This document shows positions 42,434 to 51,528 of a DNA stretch of 64,000 nucleotides, piece after piece. This stretch comes from Planctomycetota bacterium. GTDB lineage: Bacteria > Planctomycetota > UBA1135 > UBA2386. Positions within the stretch are counted from its first letter, which is position 1. Every line of letters starts with the position of its first letter. The notes beneath the pieces were generated by a model. It saw only the letters and a list, made by a program, of their open reading frames with translations, was not told the DNA's origin and made no database searches. The stretch spans positions 186,001-250,000 of the forward strand of contig JACKIC010000002.1 in the NCBI GenBank assembly GCA_020638655.1, in the 5' to 3' direction. The translations under genes and the position numbers were made by a program.

Positions 42434-44128
42434 TCACCACTTGACGATCGTCGACAACGTGGTCCGGAGCGGCGTGTCGCCCAGGGTGACGATCGGGCCG
42501 TCGCCGTGGTCGATGACCTTGCCGTTCACCGCCTTGCCATCGTGCAGACAGCGGCACGACGAGACGTCGTTGGGCATCAGCAGGCCGCCGGGGTTGACGT
42601 TGCGCGGCCGCAGGGCGCGCACGTGCACCGTCTGGGCGAGCATGTCGACGTGGGTCTCGCCGGACGGATTGGCGGCGCGCAGTCGCAGCCAGGTGCCGGA
42701 CTGGGCGGTCTCGAGCTGCGGCTCGAGGGTGCTCGACTCCTGGGCGATCTCGGCCTGCAGCTCGCGCACGAACGAGGTCTCGAGCAGGCGCACCACGATC
42801 AGCTCGCGGCCCAGCAGGCTGGGCGCGACCAGTTCGTGCAGGGGCGCGCTGCCCCTGCCCTGGTCGATCGTGCCGAAGTGGCGCACCTGCACGTTGCGCA
42901 GCAGCCGCGACTCGAGCCCGCGCAGCAGGTCGCCGACGATGGTGATGGTGGTGCGCGGCGCGTGCACGAACAGGAAGCCGCCGGCGATGTCCATCGAGAA
43001 GTCGTCGGTGTCGGCCAGCTCGCCCAGGGAGGTGCGCAGCAGCTCGAGCAGCTCGTCGGGCTCGAAGCGCGTGTAGGTCTGGTCCTCGTCGCTGAGCTCC
43101 ATGGTCCTGGCGGTCTGGTCCCCGAGCGCCGGGTAGGGCGAGGGCGGGGTCATGCGCATCAGCAGCGCGGCGTTGGTCAGGGCGCTGGTCGGGAACGCGG
43201 CGAGGTCGTTGAGCTGCGGGTCGTTCGGCGGGGTCGACGCGGTGGCCCGCACCGTCAGCAGCAGGCGCTCGCCGCACGATTCGTCGCCGGTCGCCAGCAC
43301 CGCCAGCGCGCCGCCGTTCTGGATGCGGCCGGAGAACGCGCCGAAGGTCGTCGCCAGCGTCGGCAGGTCGAGCTCCGGCGCGTCCTGCAGCCCGCTCGGC
43401 ACGGTGCGCACGCTGCCGCGCGGGACCCCGAAGCCGAACTGCACGTGCAGCACCAGGTCGTCGCCCGAGGCCAGGCTGTGCGGCACCACCACGACGCGGC
43501 CGCCGTCGCAGAACGCGTCGGTCACGGGCAGCGCGATCTTGGCCTTCTGCGCCACCTCGGTGTCGACGTCGCGCACGTAGCGGACCCAGCGCTGCCGGTC
43601 GTGGGCGGCGACGCCGTTGCTGTGCGTGCTGCGCACGCTGCGCCAGAGCGGCTGCAGGTTGGCGACCATGCGGCCGTAGTCGGCGGGCGTGTTCACGGCG
43701 GCGACGTCGGTGAGGTCGCCGGCCTGCCACACCGTGACCTCGACCTCGATCGGGCGCGTCAGCAGATCACCGACCTCACGCACGTCGCGCGTGACCTTCT
43801 GCACGGCCTGGGCCTCGCCGAAGACCCGCAGGGCGTCCTCCTGCACGTGGATGCTGAGTCGGTCGTTGTCGATGTCCTCGGTGTGCAGGCGACTCAGCAT
43901 CTCGCAGATGGCGTCCGTGTCGAACCACTGTCCCTCGCGCGAGCAATGGATCAGGTCGTGCGCGTACTCCTCGTAGCCAGCGGTCAGCAGCGTGCCCCAG
44001 GGCGGCGGGGCGATCGGGACCTGCAGCGCGGTGAGGTGCTGCAGCGGCACGATCTCGAGCACGGCGCTCGGGGCCTTCGGCGATTCCTGGGGGGTGAACG
44101 ACGACAGCGCGATCAGTACGGAGAGCAT
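42434..44128 (-). CDS. Exported protein with repeated secretin-N-like modules
   Basis: 564-residue protein with a short, hydrophobic N terminus (MLSVLIALSSFTPQ) that could be a minimal signal peptide. Two stretches have the secretin short-domain pattern. One is RLSIHVQEDALRVFGEAQ, followed by a helix and PIEVEVTVW (about residues 95-135). The other is FSMDIAGGFLFVHAPRTTIT followed by a helix (about 380-410). No secretin barrel is present, so it is not a channel. It is 52 bases downstream of the anti-sigma gene on the same strand and probably belongs to that operon, perhaps as an envelope sensor or regulon output. I recognise no closer family. Confidence 0.6.
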   Translation of the reverse strand: MLSVLIALSSFTPQESPKAPSAVLEIVPLQHLTALQVPIAPPPWGTLLTAGYEEYAHDLIHCSREGQWFDTDAICEMLSRLHTEDIDNDRLSIHVQEDALRVFGEAQAVQKVTRDVREVGDLLTRPIEVEVTVWQAGDLTDVAAVNTPADYGRMVANLQPLWRSVRSTHSNGVAAHDRQRWVRYVRDVDTEVAQKAKIALPVTDAFCDGGRVVVVPHSLASGDDLVLHVQFGFGVPRGSVRTVPSGLQDAPELDLPTLATTFGAFSGRIQNGGALAVLATGDESCGERLLLTVRATASTPPNDPQLNDLAAFPTSALTNAALLMRMTPPSPYPALGDQTARTMELSDEDQTYTRFEPDELLELLRTSLGELADTDDFSMDIAGGFLFVHAPRTTITIVGDLLRGLESRLLRNVQVRHFGTIDQGRGSAPLHELVAPSLLGRELIVVRLLETSFVRELQAEIAQESSTLEPQLETAQSGTWLRLRAANPSGETHVDMLAQTVHVRALRPRNVNPGGLLMPNDVSSCRCLHDGKAVNGKVIDHGDGPIVTLGDTPLRTTLSTIVKW

Positions 44129-44180
44129 GCGGGCAGGCCTCGGACGGAGGGGGAACGGAAGGGGGGCGGCCGGCGGCGTT

Positions 44181-45767
44181 TCAGCCGCCGGTGGTCGGCG
44201 CGCGTTCGCGCAGCTGGTGGGCGAACGTGGTGAAGCGCGCCAGCGTCGGCGCAGCGGGACGGCCCTGCGCGGTCAACTGCGTGCGGCCCCGGCCCGACGC
44301 CGGGTCGCCGAGCAGGCCGGCCCAGGTCAGCGCGGCGCGCAGCAGCCAGGCGTCGCGGTCGCTGCGCGCGCCGGGCACGAGCGGCGCCAGGTCGCGGTGG
44401 GGCAGGTGGGCCAGCGCGTAGGCGGCGGCGAGGCCGTCGTCGAGGCGGGCCGACTCGAGCTGCTGCAGCAGCGGCTGCAGGGTGCGGCCATCGACGCAGC
44501 AGCCCATCGCCAACAGGCAGCGCAGCCGGCGGGCGGCGGTGCGCGCGCCGGCCAGTTGCTCGCTGAGCTCGGCGAACGTCGCGGCCGGCGCGCCACCGAA
44601 CCACAGGCGGGCGCTGTCGATGCCGTCGTCCTGGTCGCCGCGCACCGCGAGCGCCTGCCAGGCGTCGAGCCGCAGCTCGGCGCGGCCGGGGCAGCGGTCG
44701 GGGGCCGTGCGCAGGGCCGCAGCGAGCACGGGCGCGAGGTCGGACCAGCGCCGCACCACGCGCACCACGGCGGCGTCGAGCTCGCGGTTGCCGAGCCGGG
44801 CGGCGACCACGAGGTCCGCCTGCTCGGCGAGGCCCGGCGCGCTGGTCGTGTTCGCGACCTGCTGGAGGGTCTGGCGCAGCCACGCGACGTAGCGCGGCGA
44901 GGTCGCCGCGGCGGCCGAGAGCTCGGCGGCGAGGTCGGTGGCCGGTGAGTCTGCGGCGGCCGCGAGCGGCGCCGACGGCACCGCGGCCAGCGCGCTGGTC
45001 AGCAGCGGCGCCAGTTCGCGCAGGCTGGTCGGGTCGGTCTCGAGCGCGCGCAGCAGGTGCTGCCCGGCGAGCAGACGCAACGCCGGGGCGGCGTTCGCGT
45101 CGGCCAGCGTGGCGAGCGGCGCGGGCACGGGTTCGGGCGGCGCTTCCGCGGCGGCGACGGTGCTGCGCCGCAGGCGGCGCGGCGCGTCGCTGGCGACGTA
45201 GAGCGCCTCATCTGGAGCGATGTCGGGTCCGACGTCGGGAGCATCGACGCCCGGGTCGTCCGCCGCGTTCGCCACGAGGTCCGGCGCGGGGGGCGTCGAC
45301 GGCGTGGAGGTGAGCGCGATCGACAGCTCGAGGGCGCGCTGCAGCGGCGGCCACAGCAGCGTCGGCCACAACACCGCGGGCAGCAGCAAGACTGCCGCGC
45401 ACGCCAGCCGCAGGGGCCACAGGCGGCCGCCGGGCTCGCCGGGGTCGGCGACCGCGGCCGTTTCGCCCAGCGGTGCGGCCCAGGCCGATTGCGCCAGGGC
45501 CAGCAGGTCGTCGAGTGCGCGCCCGTCGGTGGCGGTCGCCGCGCGCCGTCCGGCGGCCTCCGCGAGCGCCGCATCGAGGCGCCGCGCGCGGCGCAGCGCG
45601 CGCTGGCACGGTTCGCAGTCGCGCAGGTGTTCGGTCAGCGTCTGCGGACAGACGAACTCGTAGCCGCTCTCGTCGGGACGCAGCGGGCCGCCGAGGTCGC
45701 CGTCGAGGTGCAGCGCGAGCACGGCGTCGGTGCGCGGGCACGGGGTGCTGGCCGGCGAAGCGCTCAT
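44181..45767 (-). CDS. Membrane anti-sigma factor with large extracytoplasmic helical domain
   Basis: 528-residue protein. Its N-terminal cytoplasmic part has a zinc-anti-sigma-like motif EHLRDCEPCQRALRRARRLD (about residues 46-65, H-x3-C-x2-C). A single transmembrane segment follows (LRLACAAVLLLPAVLWPTLLW, about 118-138). The rest, about 380 alanine- and leucine-rich residues, looks like helical repeats on the far side of the membrane. Its ATG overlaps the stop of the ECF sigma gene by four bases, the standard arrangement for a cognate pair. The large helical domain probably senses the signal; its ligand is unknown. Confidence 0.82.
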   Translation of the reverse strand: MSASPASTPCPRTDAVLALHLDGDLGGPLRPDESGYEFVCPQTLTEHLRDCEPCQRALRRARRLDAALAEAAGRRAATATDGRALDDLLALAQSAWAAPLGETAAVADPGEPGGRLWPLRLACAAVLLLPAVLWPTLLWPPLQRALELSIALTSTPSTPPAPDLVANAADDPGVDAPDVGPDIAPDEALYVASDAPRRLRRSTVAAAEAPPEPVPAPLATLADANAAPALRLLAGQHLLRALETDPTSLRELAPLLTSALAAVPSAPLAAAADSPATDLAAELSAAAATSPRYVAWLRQTLQQVANTTSAPGLAEQADLVVAARLGNRELDAAVVRVVRRWSDLAPVLAAALRTAPDRCPGRAELRLDAWQALAVRGDQDDGIDSARLWFGGAPAATFAELSEQLAGARTAARRLRCLLAMGCCVDGRTLQPLLQQLESARLDDGLAAAYALAHLPHRDLAPLVPGARSDRDAWLLRAALTWAGLLGDPASGRGRTQLTAQGRPAAPTLARFTTFAHQLRERAPTTGG

Positions 45768-46372
45768 GGATCGAGGTGCTCCTCCACCCGGCTCAGCACG
45801 TGGCGCCGCGCCGCCAGCACGTGCATGCGCGCGGCCACGGCGGTGCAGTTCAGGACCTCGGCGATCGCCGCGTAGTCCATGCCCTCGACGGCGCGCAGGT
45901 GCAGGGCCGTGCGCTGGCGGAAGGTCAGCCGCTCCATCGCCTCGTCGAGGCGGTCCTGCAGCTCGCGCGCGATCGCGTCGTGTTCGGGCAGCTGCTCGAG
46001 GTGGTCCGGGATCTCGAGGTCGTCGATCGAGGTCGCCGCGTCGCTGCGCCGCCAGCGTTCGGGCGCGCCGGCGAGCCGGACCAGGATGCGATACAGCCAG
46101 GTGCGCAGCGCCGCCTCGCCGCGGAACGAGTCCAGGCCGCGGAAGGCGCGGACCAGGGTCTCCTGGACCAGGTCCTCGGCCCAGTGCGCGTCGCGGCAGT
46201 GGCGCTGGGCCAGCGACAGCAGCCCGGCGAGGTGCGGGCGCAGCAGCGGCTGGAAGGCGCTGGCGTCGCCGTTGCGGCAGCGGTCGAGGAGAGCCCGTTC
46301 GGCGGCGGCGCCCGGGTTCGGCTTCGGTTGTCTGCCCACGCTGGGTTCCATGTGTCGCTCGCTTGGAGTCAT
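45764..46372 (-). CDS. ECF-type RNA polymerase sigma factor
   Basis: 202-residue sigma-70 family protein of the extracytoplasmic-function class. Region 2 covers about residues 25-95, with the core-binding segment DLVQETLVRAFRGLDSFRG and the -10-contacting RTWLYRI. Region 4 (about 145-200) contains LTFRQRTALHLRAVEGMDYAAIAEVL and a helix-turn-helix. There is no region 3. It is translationally coupled to the anti-sigma gene. Two ATGs are possible (46372 and 46351); neither has a clear Shine-Dalgarno. Its target promoters were not identified here. Confidence 0.92.
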   Translation of the reverse strand: MTPSERHMEPSVGRQPKPNPGAAAERALLDRCRNGDASAFQPLLRPHLAGLLSLAQRHCRDAHWAEDLVQETLVRAFRGLDSFRGEAALRTWLYRILVRLAGAPERWRRSDAATSIDDLEIPDHLEQLPEHDAIARELQDRLDEAMERLTFRQRTALHLRAVEGMDYAAIAEVLNCTAVAARMHVLAARRHVLSRVEEHLDP

Positions 46373-46428
46373 GGGCGGGGGGCAGTGTAAGGGGACAATC
46401 CGCCCGGCGGGGGGGGCGCGGGAGCCGC

Positions 46429-48015
46429 TCAGCGGGGGGGCGTCATCCCGTCGGGCAGCCAGGCGGGCAGGGCGGCGACCTCGGCCCGGGCGGCGGCGCT
46501 GGTCGGCAGGCCCCAGCGCTCGAAGAACGGCCCCAGGTTGCGGCCGGTCGCCCGGGAGAAACGCAGCAGCCACTGGTCGCGGCGGGCGTCGTCGTCGGCG
46601 GGTCGCTGCTCCTTGGGCAGGTCCCGGTACTCGGCGAACACCTTGGTGAAGGTCTCCCAGCCGAACTCGCGCTGCAGCTGGTGGTACATGAGCAGCCGCA
46701 GCGACAGGTCGGCCTTGCCGCCGTCGCCGTCCCAGGGGCTGGTGCCCGCGGCCAGGTGGCGCGTCAGGCGGGGCTTGGCGCGCACCACGTTGCCGCCCCA
46801 GGCCCGTTCGGGGCCCATGCCGCACAGGGTCTCGCACAGGTAGAGCGAGAACAGGTTGACGGTGACCTCGGTGGTGCCGGCGAAGGTCCAGTCCTTCTGT
46901 TGGTGGTTGTGCCCCAGCTCGTGGAACAGGCCCCACGGTCCCTTCTGCATGCGCTGCAGGTCGACCATGTCGGCGGCCGCGTCGAGGTGGGTCATGATCG
47001 GGTAGCCCGAGTGCATGGCCCCGGCGCTGATCTCGAGGTCGGCGACGTAGCGCTCGGGGCGCTGGCGCGGCAGCGGGCGCGCGGCGAGCGTCGCGGCGCC
47101 GTCGAGCACGCGGTTCCAGAACTGCAGCACCGCGGTCGGGTCGTCGAGCCCGCGCACGCGTTCGCTCGGCACGGTGAGGATCACCTTGTCGGTGGCCAGC
47201 TCGGCCCACGGCCCTGGCGCGAGGCGCAGGCGTTCGCGCCACGCGGTGACGTCGGTCTCGCCGAGCACGAACAGCGGCGCCTCGACCGCGCCTTCGACCT
47301 CGACCTGCAGCGGCACCAGGGCGTCGCCCGTCGCGGCGGCGCCGACCTCGACGTAGACGAGGCCGCCGAACGCGCACGCGGCCTCGGTCTGCCCGGCGGC
47401 GAGCGGGAAGGTGCGCGAGATGCGCGGCAGCCGCGGCCACTTCGGCCGGCGGGTGATGTTGTCGCTGTGTGCGCCGATGCGCACGCGCAGCTTGTTGGCC
47501 GCGGGCGCGTCGGCGGCGCGCACCGTGATCATCGCGCCGGGCGGCGCGTAGAGCCCGAGCGAGTGGCGACCGTTGACTCGCAGGTCGATCGTGAATTGCC
47601 GCTTCACCGGCTGCGCGTCGGCCGCGGGCATGCCCGGGAACGCGGCCGCCGCCGACTCGGCCGCGACCTGCGCCGCGGGCGTCTGCTGCAGCTGCTCGTC
47701 GAGGCAGCGCACCAGCAGGCGCGCCAGCGGGTCCCGTTCGTGGCAGGCGCTGTTCTTGGTGGGGACCAGCGCGTCGCGTCGCGCGGCGACCAGTTCGAGC
47801 AGGCGCAGCGCGACGGGGTCCTTGCCGCGGCGCAGCAGGCGCGGCAGCGCCTTGCTCAGCTGCTCGTGGGCCGCGATCACGCTCGCGTCGGTCGGCGCCG
47901 CCTTGGTCGGCCGGTATCCCTCGAGGGTCTGCAGCGCCGCGGCGAGGTCCGGCGACTGGGCGCGGCCCACCGTCAGCATCGACGACAACAACGACGCGAG
48001 CAGGAGTCTGTGCAT
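46429..48015 (-). CDS. Secreted M60-like (enhancin-type) zinc metalloprotease
   Basis: 528-residue exported protein with a signal peptide (residues 1-19, ending in GRA). The helical N-terminal third is of unknown type. A beta-rich domain (about residues 140-250) follows, then a peptidase M60-like catalytic domain with the zinc motif HELGH at 365-369 and a downstream glutamate, E383 in TTEVTVN. The block SGYPIMTHLD (about 336-345) is also typical of the family. Relatives degrade mucin-like glycoproteins; in an environmental bacterium the target could be algal or other glycoproteins. It precedes the ECF sigma gene on the same strand, 56 bases away, so cotranscription is possible. Confidence 0.82.
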   Translation of the reverse strand: MHRLLLASLLSSMLTVGRAQSPDLAAALQTLEGYRPTKAAPTDASVIAAHEQLSKALPRLLRRGKDPVALRLLELVAARRDALVPTKNSACHERDPLARLLVRCLDEQLQQTPAAQVAAESAAAAFPGMPAADAQPVKRQFTIDLRVNGRHSLGLYAPPGAMITVRAADAPAANKLRVRIGAHSDNITRRPKWPRLPRISRTFPLAAGQTEAACAFGGLVYVEVGAAATGDALVPLQVEVEGAVEAPLFVLGETDVTAWRERLRLAPGPWAELATDKVILTVPSERVRGLDDPTAVLQFWNRVLDGAATLAARPLPRQRPERYVADLEISAGAMHSGYPIMTHLDAAADMVDLQRMQKGPWGLFHELGHNHQQKDWTFAGTTEVTVNLFSLYLCETLCGMGPERAWGGNVVRAKPRLTRHLAAGTSPWDGDGGKADLSLRLLMYHQLQREFGWETFTKVFAEYRDLPKEQRPADDDARRDQWLLRFSRATGRNLGPFFERWGLPTSAAARAEVAALPAWLPDGMTPPR

Positions 48016-48038
48016 GCACACGGTCCGGGGCGGGGCGG

Positions 48039-48929
48039 TCAACGGGCGAACGAGTAGAGGCGGCTGTAGAAGGTGAACACGATGATCACCACGGCGATGA
48101 CGGCGCCCGCGTAGAGCACCGAGCCGATCAGGCGCGCGAGGCGTTCGGCGGCGGCCGCCGCGACGGCGCGGCGGCGCACGAGGGCGTTGTGCAGCGCCGG
48201 CTCGAGCTGCCCGGCCAGTTCACCGGTGGTCAGCAGGGAGCGCGACTCGGCGTGCAGCGCCAAGCCCTCGGACAGGCCTTCGGTGAGCTTGCGGCCGTCG
48301 CGCAGCGCGGCGTCGGCGACCAGCAGGCGGCGCTGCACTGCGGCGAACGGCACCGCCTGCAGCGCGGCGTGGTGCGCCCGATCGAGCGGCACACCGGCGC
48401 CGTAGAGCGCATGCAGGGTCTCGAGGTAGGGCAGCTCGCCGAGGTCGCGCGCCAGGGAGCCGACCAGCGGTAGCCCGAACCACGCTTCGCCGCCCGAGCG
48501 CAGGCCGCGGTAGATGCACAGGCCGCCGATGCTCGCGGCGACCAGACCGATCACGACCCAGGCAGCGACCCAGACGTGGCCGACGACGGCGATCGTCGCG
48601 AAGCTGGCGAACACGACGCCCGCCAGCACCAGCAGCGGGTACCGCACCGCCGACCACAGCCGCCTGGTGAAGTCGGCCTTGAGGCGGCGCTGCACCGACC
48701 GCGACCGCAGGGCTTCGCCGATCTTGCCCGCGCGCCAGCCGGCCTCGAGCACCGCGGCTTCGGTCGCGGAGAGCTGCACGCCGCGGGCGCCGAGGATGTT
48801 GTGCACGGTGCGATCACCGTCGCCCGGATTGCCGCCGAGCGCCGCGATCGGCAGGCCCGCGTCGAGGGCGCTGGCCAGATCGTCGAACTGCAGGGCAGCG
48901 CGTTCTTCGGCGCCTGGCGACCACGACAT
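48039..48929 (-). CDS. GspF/PilC-domain membrane protein, isolated
   Basis: 296-residue membrane protein with a type II secretion F domain: the conserved block LPYLETLHALYGAGVPLDRAHHAALQAVP (about residues 188-216, shown in part as its core LHALYGAGVPLDRA) and a C-terminal helix (LYAGAVIAVVIIVFTFYS). A pair of helices occupies about residues 100-145. Classical GspF/PilC has two F domains; the first half here is divergent, so this is at best a partial or specialised version. No other secretion-system gene is nearby. ATG at 48929 is preferred over one 12 codons upstream because the extra residues are proline-rich filler. Confidence 0.7.
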   Translation of the reverse strand: MSWSPGAEERAALQFDDLASALDAGLPIAALGGNPGDGDRTVHNILGARGVQLSATEAAVLEAGWRAGKIGEALRSRSVQRRLKADFTRRLWSAVRYPLLVLAGVVFASFATIAVVGHVWVAAWVVIGLVAASIGGLCIYRGLRSGGEAWFGLPLVGSLARDLGELPYLETLHALYGAGVPLDRAHHAALQAVPFAAVQRRLLVADAALRDGRKLTEGLSEGLALHAESRSLLTTGELAGQLEPALHNALVRRRAVAAAAAERLARLIGSVLYAGAVIAVVIIVFTFYSRLYSFAR

Positions 48930-48984
48930 GGCGCGCAGTGTCGGCGGCGGCGGGCGGCGTGGCAAGCGCCTGCCGCCGCGCGCG

Positions 48985-51441
48985 TCACCGCAGCGTCAGC
49001 GTCGTGGTGTTGCCGCCGAACGCCGCGGCCGTCGGGCTCAGGGTCACGGCCTGCCAGTGGAACACCAGCCCCGCGAACCCGGGCCCGGCGGGCAGGCTCA
49101 GCTCGTGCGCGGCGCGACCGCCGGCGTCCGCCACCGCGAACGGGAACACCAGCAGCGAGCCCTGGTCGAGCAGCAGCGCGCCCTGCACCCCGGGGAACGT
49201 CACGCCGGGGCCGGTCGCGAACGCGGCCATCGGCACACACAGGTCGCCGGCCGGGGCGTGCATCGCCACCTGCACGGTGGTGCCGGCCGTTCCCGAGGAG
49301 AGCAGGGTGATCGACCCGTCGGGCAGCTGGCCGCGGATCGCGAAGTCGTCGACGAGCAGCTCGACGAGCGACGGGTTGAGGTCCTGCGCGTGCCAGCGCA
49401 GCTGCATCGTCGCCGTCAGCGGGGCCCCGAGGTCGAGTTCGAGCGGCAGCCACGCGCCGGTGGAGGTGCTGCGCGAGTAGAGCGGGGTCCAGGTGGCGCC
49501 GCCGTCGCGCGACAGGTCGATGTCCATGGCGTCGTCGCCGACGCTCTCCGCGTACCACAGCATCATCTCGGCGCGCGCCGATTGCAGGTGCTGCAGGTCG
49601 AGCACCGGCGACAGCAGCTCGGTGAAGCCGCCGTCGACGTCGAAGCTGCCGGCGCCGGTGCCGGCGCGGCCGTCGGTGACCCAACACAGGCCGCCGCCGG
49701 GCGTGGTCTGGTTGCCCGGTTGCACGACGGTGTTGCCGTTCACCGTTTGCTGCGGCGCGCTGCGCTCGAACAGGCCGGTGCTCGCGGTGCCGCCGGGCGC
49801 GCGCGCGAAGCCGCGGTCGACCTCGAAGTCGTCGGCGACGACGACGCGCCGCGCGATCAGGTCGACGTCGATCAGGCGTTCACTGGTGCGGCCGTCGCCG
49901 ATCGCGATGACGCGCAGCTGCACCGTCGCCGCGGGGTTGCCCGGCGCGACCGTGAAGGTCATCGGCGTGGCGCTGTTGTCGGCGACGCCCAGGCGCGGCA
50001 CGGACCCCAGCGCGGCCGTGCCGTTGCCGATCGCGACGCCGCTGCCGACCGCCTGCAGGCCCAGGCTGCCGGTCGCGGCGGCGAGGCCGACGTTGTGCAG
50101 CGCGACCACGACCTCGCCGGTCTCGCCGGGCTCGACCGCGCCGTTGCCGTTACCGCCCGGCGCCTCGGTGATCGTGACGTCGCCGATCGAGAACGCCGCG
50201 CCCGCGGTCAGCGCGACCTTGCGGAACATCGGCTGGTGGCGATTGGCGATGTCGAGGATCGCCTGGCCGCTGGGCCAGAAGCCGCCCTCGTTGCTGCGGC
50301 CGAGCTCGGCCGAGAACGTGATCGTGCCGCGCGCCGTGTGGTGGTGGTCGACCGAGCTGCCCGAGGCGATGTAGAGCAGGTTGCTGATCGAGCCGTGCGC
50401 GATCGCGTTCTCCTGCGTGTAGTAGTCGCCGAGCACGTCGTAGTCGGCGACGTTGGCGGGGTCGCCGAGCTGCCAGCCCCACGGGCGCAGCAGCACGTCC
50501 TGGTAGGTGTGCGTGGTGAACACCAACGCGAACTGCCGGCTCTGCGCGAACGCCTCGATCGCCTGCGTCTCGGGCTCGCTGAGCGGGCCGGTGCCGCGGT
50601 AGGTCTCGCTGGTGGTGCTCGCCGAGCTGCCGCCGTTGGGCGCGTTCCAGGCCGTCGGGTAGTTGCGGTTGAGGTCGACGCCGTAGCTGTTGTTGCCGTT
50701 GTTGCGCCGGTTCTTGCGCCACAGCCCGCCGCCGCCCGGATTGGTCTGGTAGTTGTACTCGTAGCCGTCGGGGTTCAGGCAGGGCACGAAGTAGAGCTCG
50801 CGCTCGTCGACGATCAGCGTCGCTTCGGGGTCGGTGCCGTAGTTGTTCACGAGCCAGTCCATGAACACCACGGTCGCCTCCATCGACAGCGGCTCGCGCG
50901 CGTGGTGCAGCGAATCGAACAGCACCTCGGGCTCGTTCTCGTCGACGCCGACGTTGTCGCTGATCTTGACCATCCAGATCGGGCGGTTCTCGATGGTCGT
51001 GCCGATCGAGGTCTTGGCCGCGCAGATCGCCGGGTTCTGGGTGTGCAGCGCGTCGAGGATCGCCTCCATCTGCGCCAGCGTCCAATGGCCGCCCATCGCG
51101 CCCTGGCCGAGCGGGGGATTGGGCATGTCCGGGCCCGGGGGCTGCTGCGCGGCCTGCGCGGCGTACCAGGCGCTGAGGTCGCGCTGCAGCACGCGCACGT
51201 CGAAGCCTTGCGCCTGCAGCGTCGCCAGTTCCTGGTCGTCGACGATCACCTCGACGCGGCGTTGCGCGGGCAGCGGCAGGCGGCAGGCGGCGAGGTCGAG
51301 GTCGAGGTTGAGCAGTTGCTGCAGCTGCGCCGGTCCGGTGGTGCGCACGAGCACCAGGTGGCGCGGCGGCGCGGTGGGCGCGGTTTGGGCGAGGCAGGTG
51401 GCGGTGGCCAGGGACAGCGCGACGAGGTGGCGGACGAGCAT
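48985..51441 (-). CDS. Secreted M14 zinc carboxypeptidase
   Basis: 818-residue exported protein with a signal peptide (residues 1-18, TATCLA). A propeptide-like region is followed by an M14 carboxypeptidase domain (about residues 110-400). Its zinc ligands lie in LHHAREP (H and E) and FTTHTYQ (H); the arginine/asparagine substrate block is GVDLNRNYP, and the catalytic glutamate is in TFSAELG. The C-terminal half is beta-sandwich-like, with an SVEPGETGEVVV-type domain and another containing DLSRDGGATWTPL. The start at 51441 has a good AGGAG eight bases upstream. It should trim C-terminal residues from peptides outside the cell. Confidence 0.9.
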   Translation of the reverse strand: MLVRHLVALSLATATCLAQTAPTAPPRHLVLVRTTGPAQLQQLLNLDLDLAACRLPLPAQRRVEVIVDDQELATLQAQGFDVRVLQRDLSAWYAAQAAQQPPGPDMPNPPLGQGAMGGHWTLAQMEAILDALHTQNPAICAAKTSIGTTIENRPIWMVKISDNVGVDENEPEVLFDSLHHAREPLSMEATVVFMDWLVNNYGTDPEATLIVDERELYFVPCLNPDGYEYNYQTNPGGGGLWRKNRRNNGNNSYGVDLNRNYPTAWNAPNGGSSASTTSETYRGTGPLSEPETQAIEAFAQSRQFALVFTTHTYQDVLLRPWGWQLGDPANVADYDVLGDYYTQENAIAHGSISNLLYIASGSSVDHHHTARGTITFSAELGRSNEGGFWPSGQAILDIANRHQPMFRKVALTAGAAFSIGDVTITEAPGGNGNGAVEPGETGEVVVALHNVGLAAATGSLGLQAVGSGVAIGNGTAALGSVPRLGVADNSATPMTFTVAPGNPAATVQLRVIAIGDGRTSERLIDVDLIARRVVVADDFEVDRGFARAPGGTASTGLFERSAPQQTVNGNTVVQPGNQTTPGGGLCWVTDGRAGTGAGSFDVDGGFTELLSPVLDLQHLQSARAEMMLWYAESVGDDAMDIDLSRDGGATWTPLYSRSTSTGAWLPLELDLGAPLTATMQLRWHAQDLNPSLVELLVDDFAIRGQLPDGSITLLSSGTAGTTVQVAMHAPAGDLCVPMAAFATGPGVTFPGVQGALLLDQGSLLVFPFAVADAGGRAAHELSLPAGPGFAGLVFHWQAVTLSPTAAAFGGNTTTLTLR

Positions 51442-51528
51442 GCGAGGACTCCTCAAATGAGATGCGGCGCGCCACCGGGCAGGGGTGACGCGCCGCGTTC
51501 GGACGAGCGGACTAACTGGCGCAGGGCC

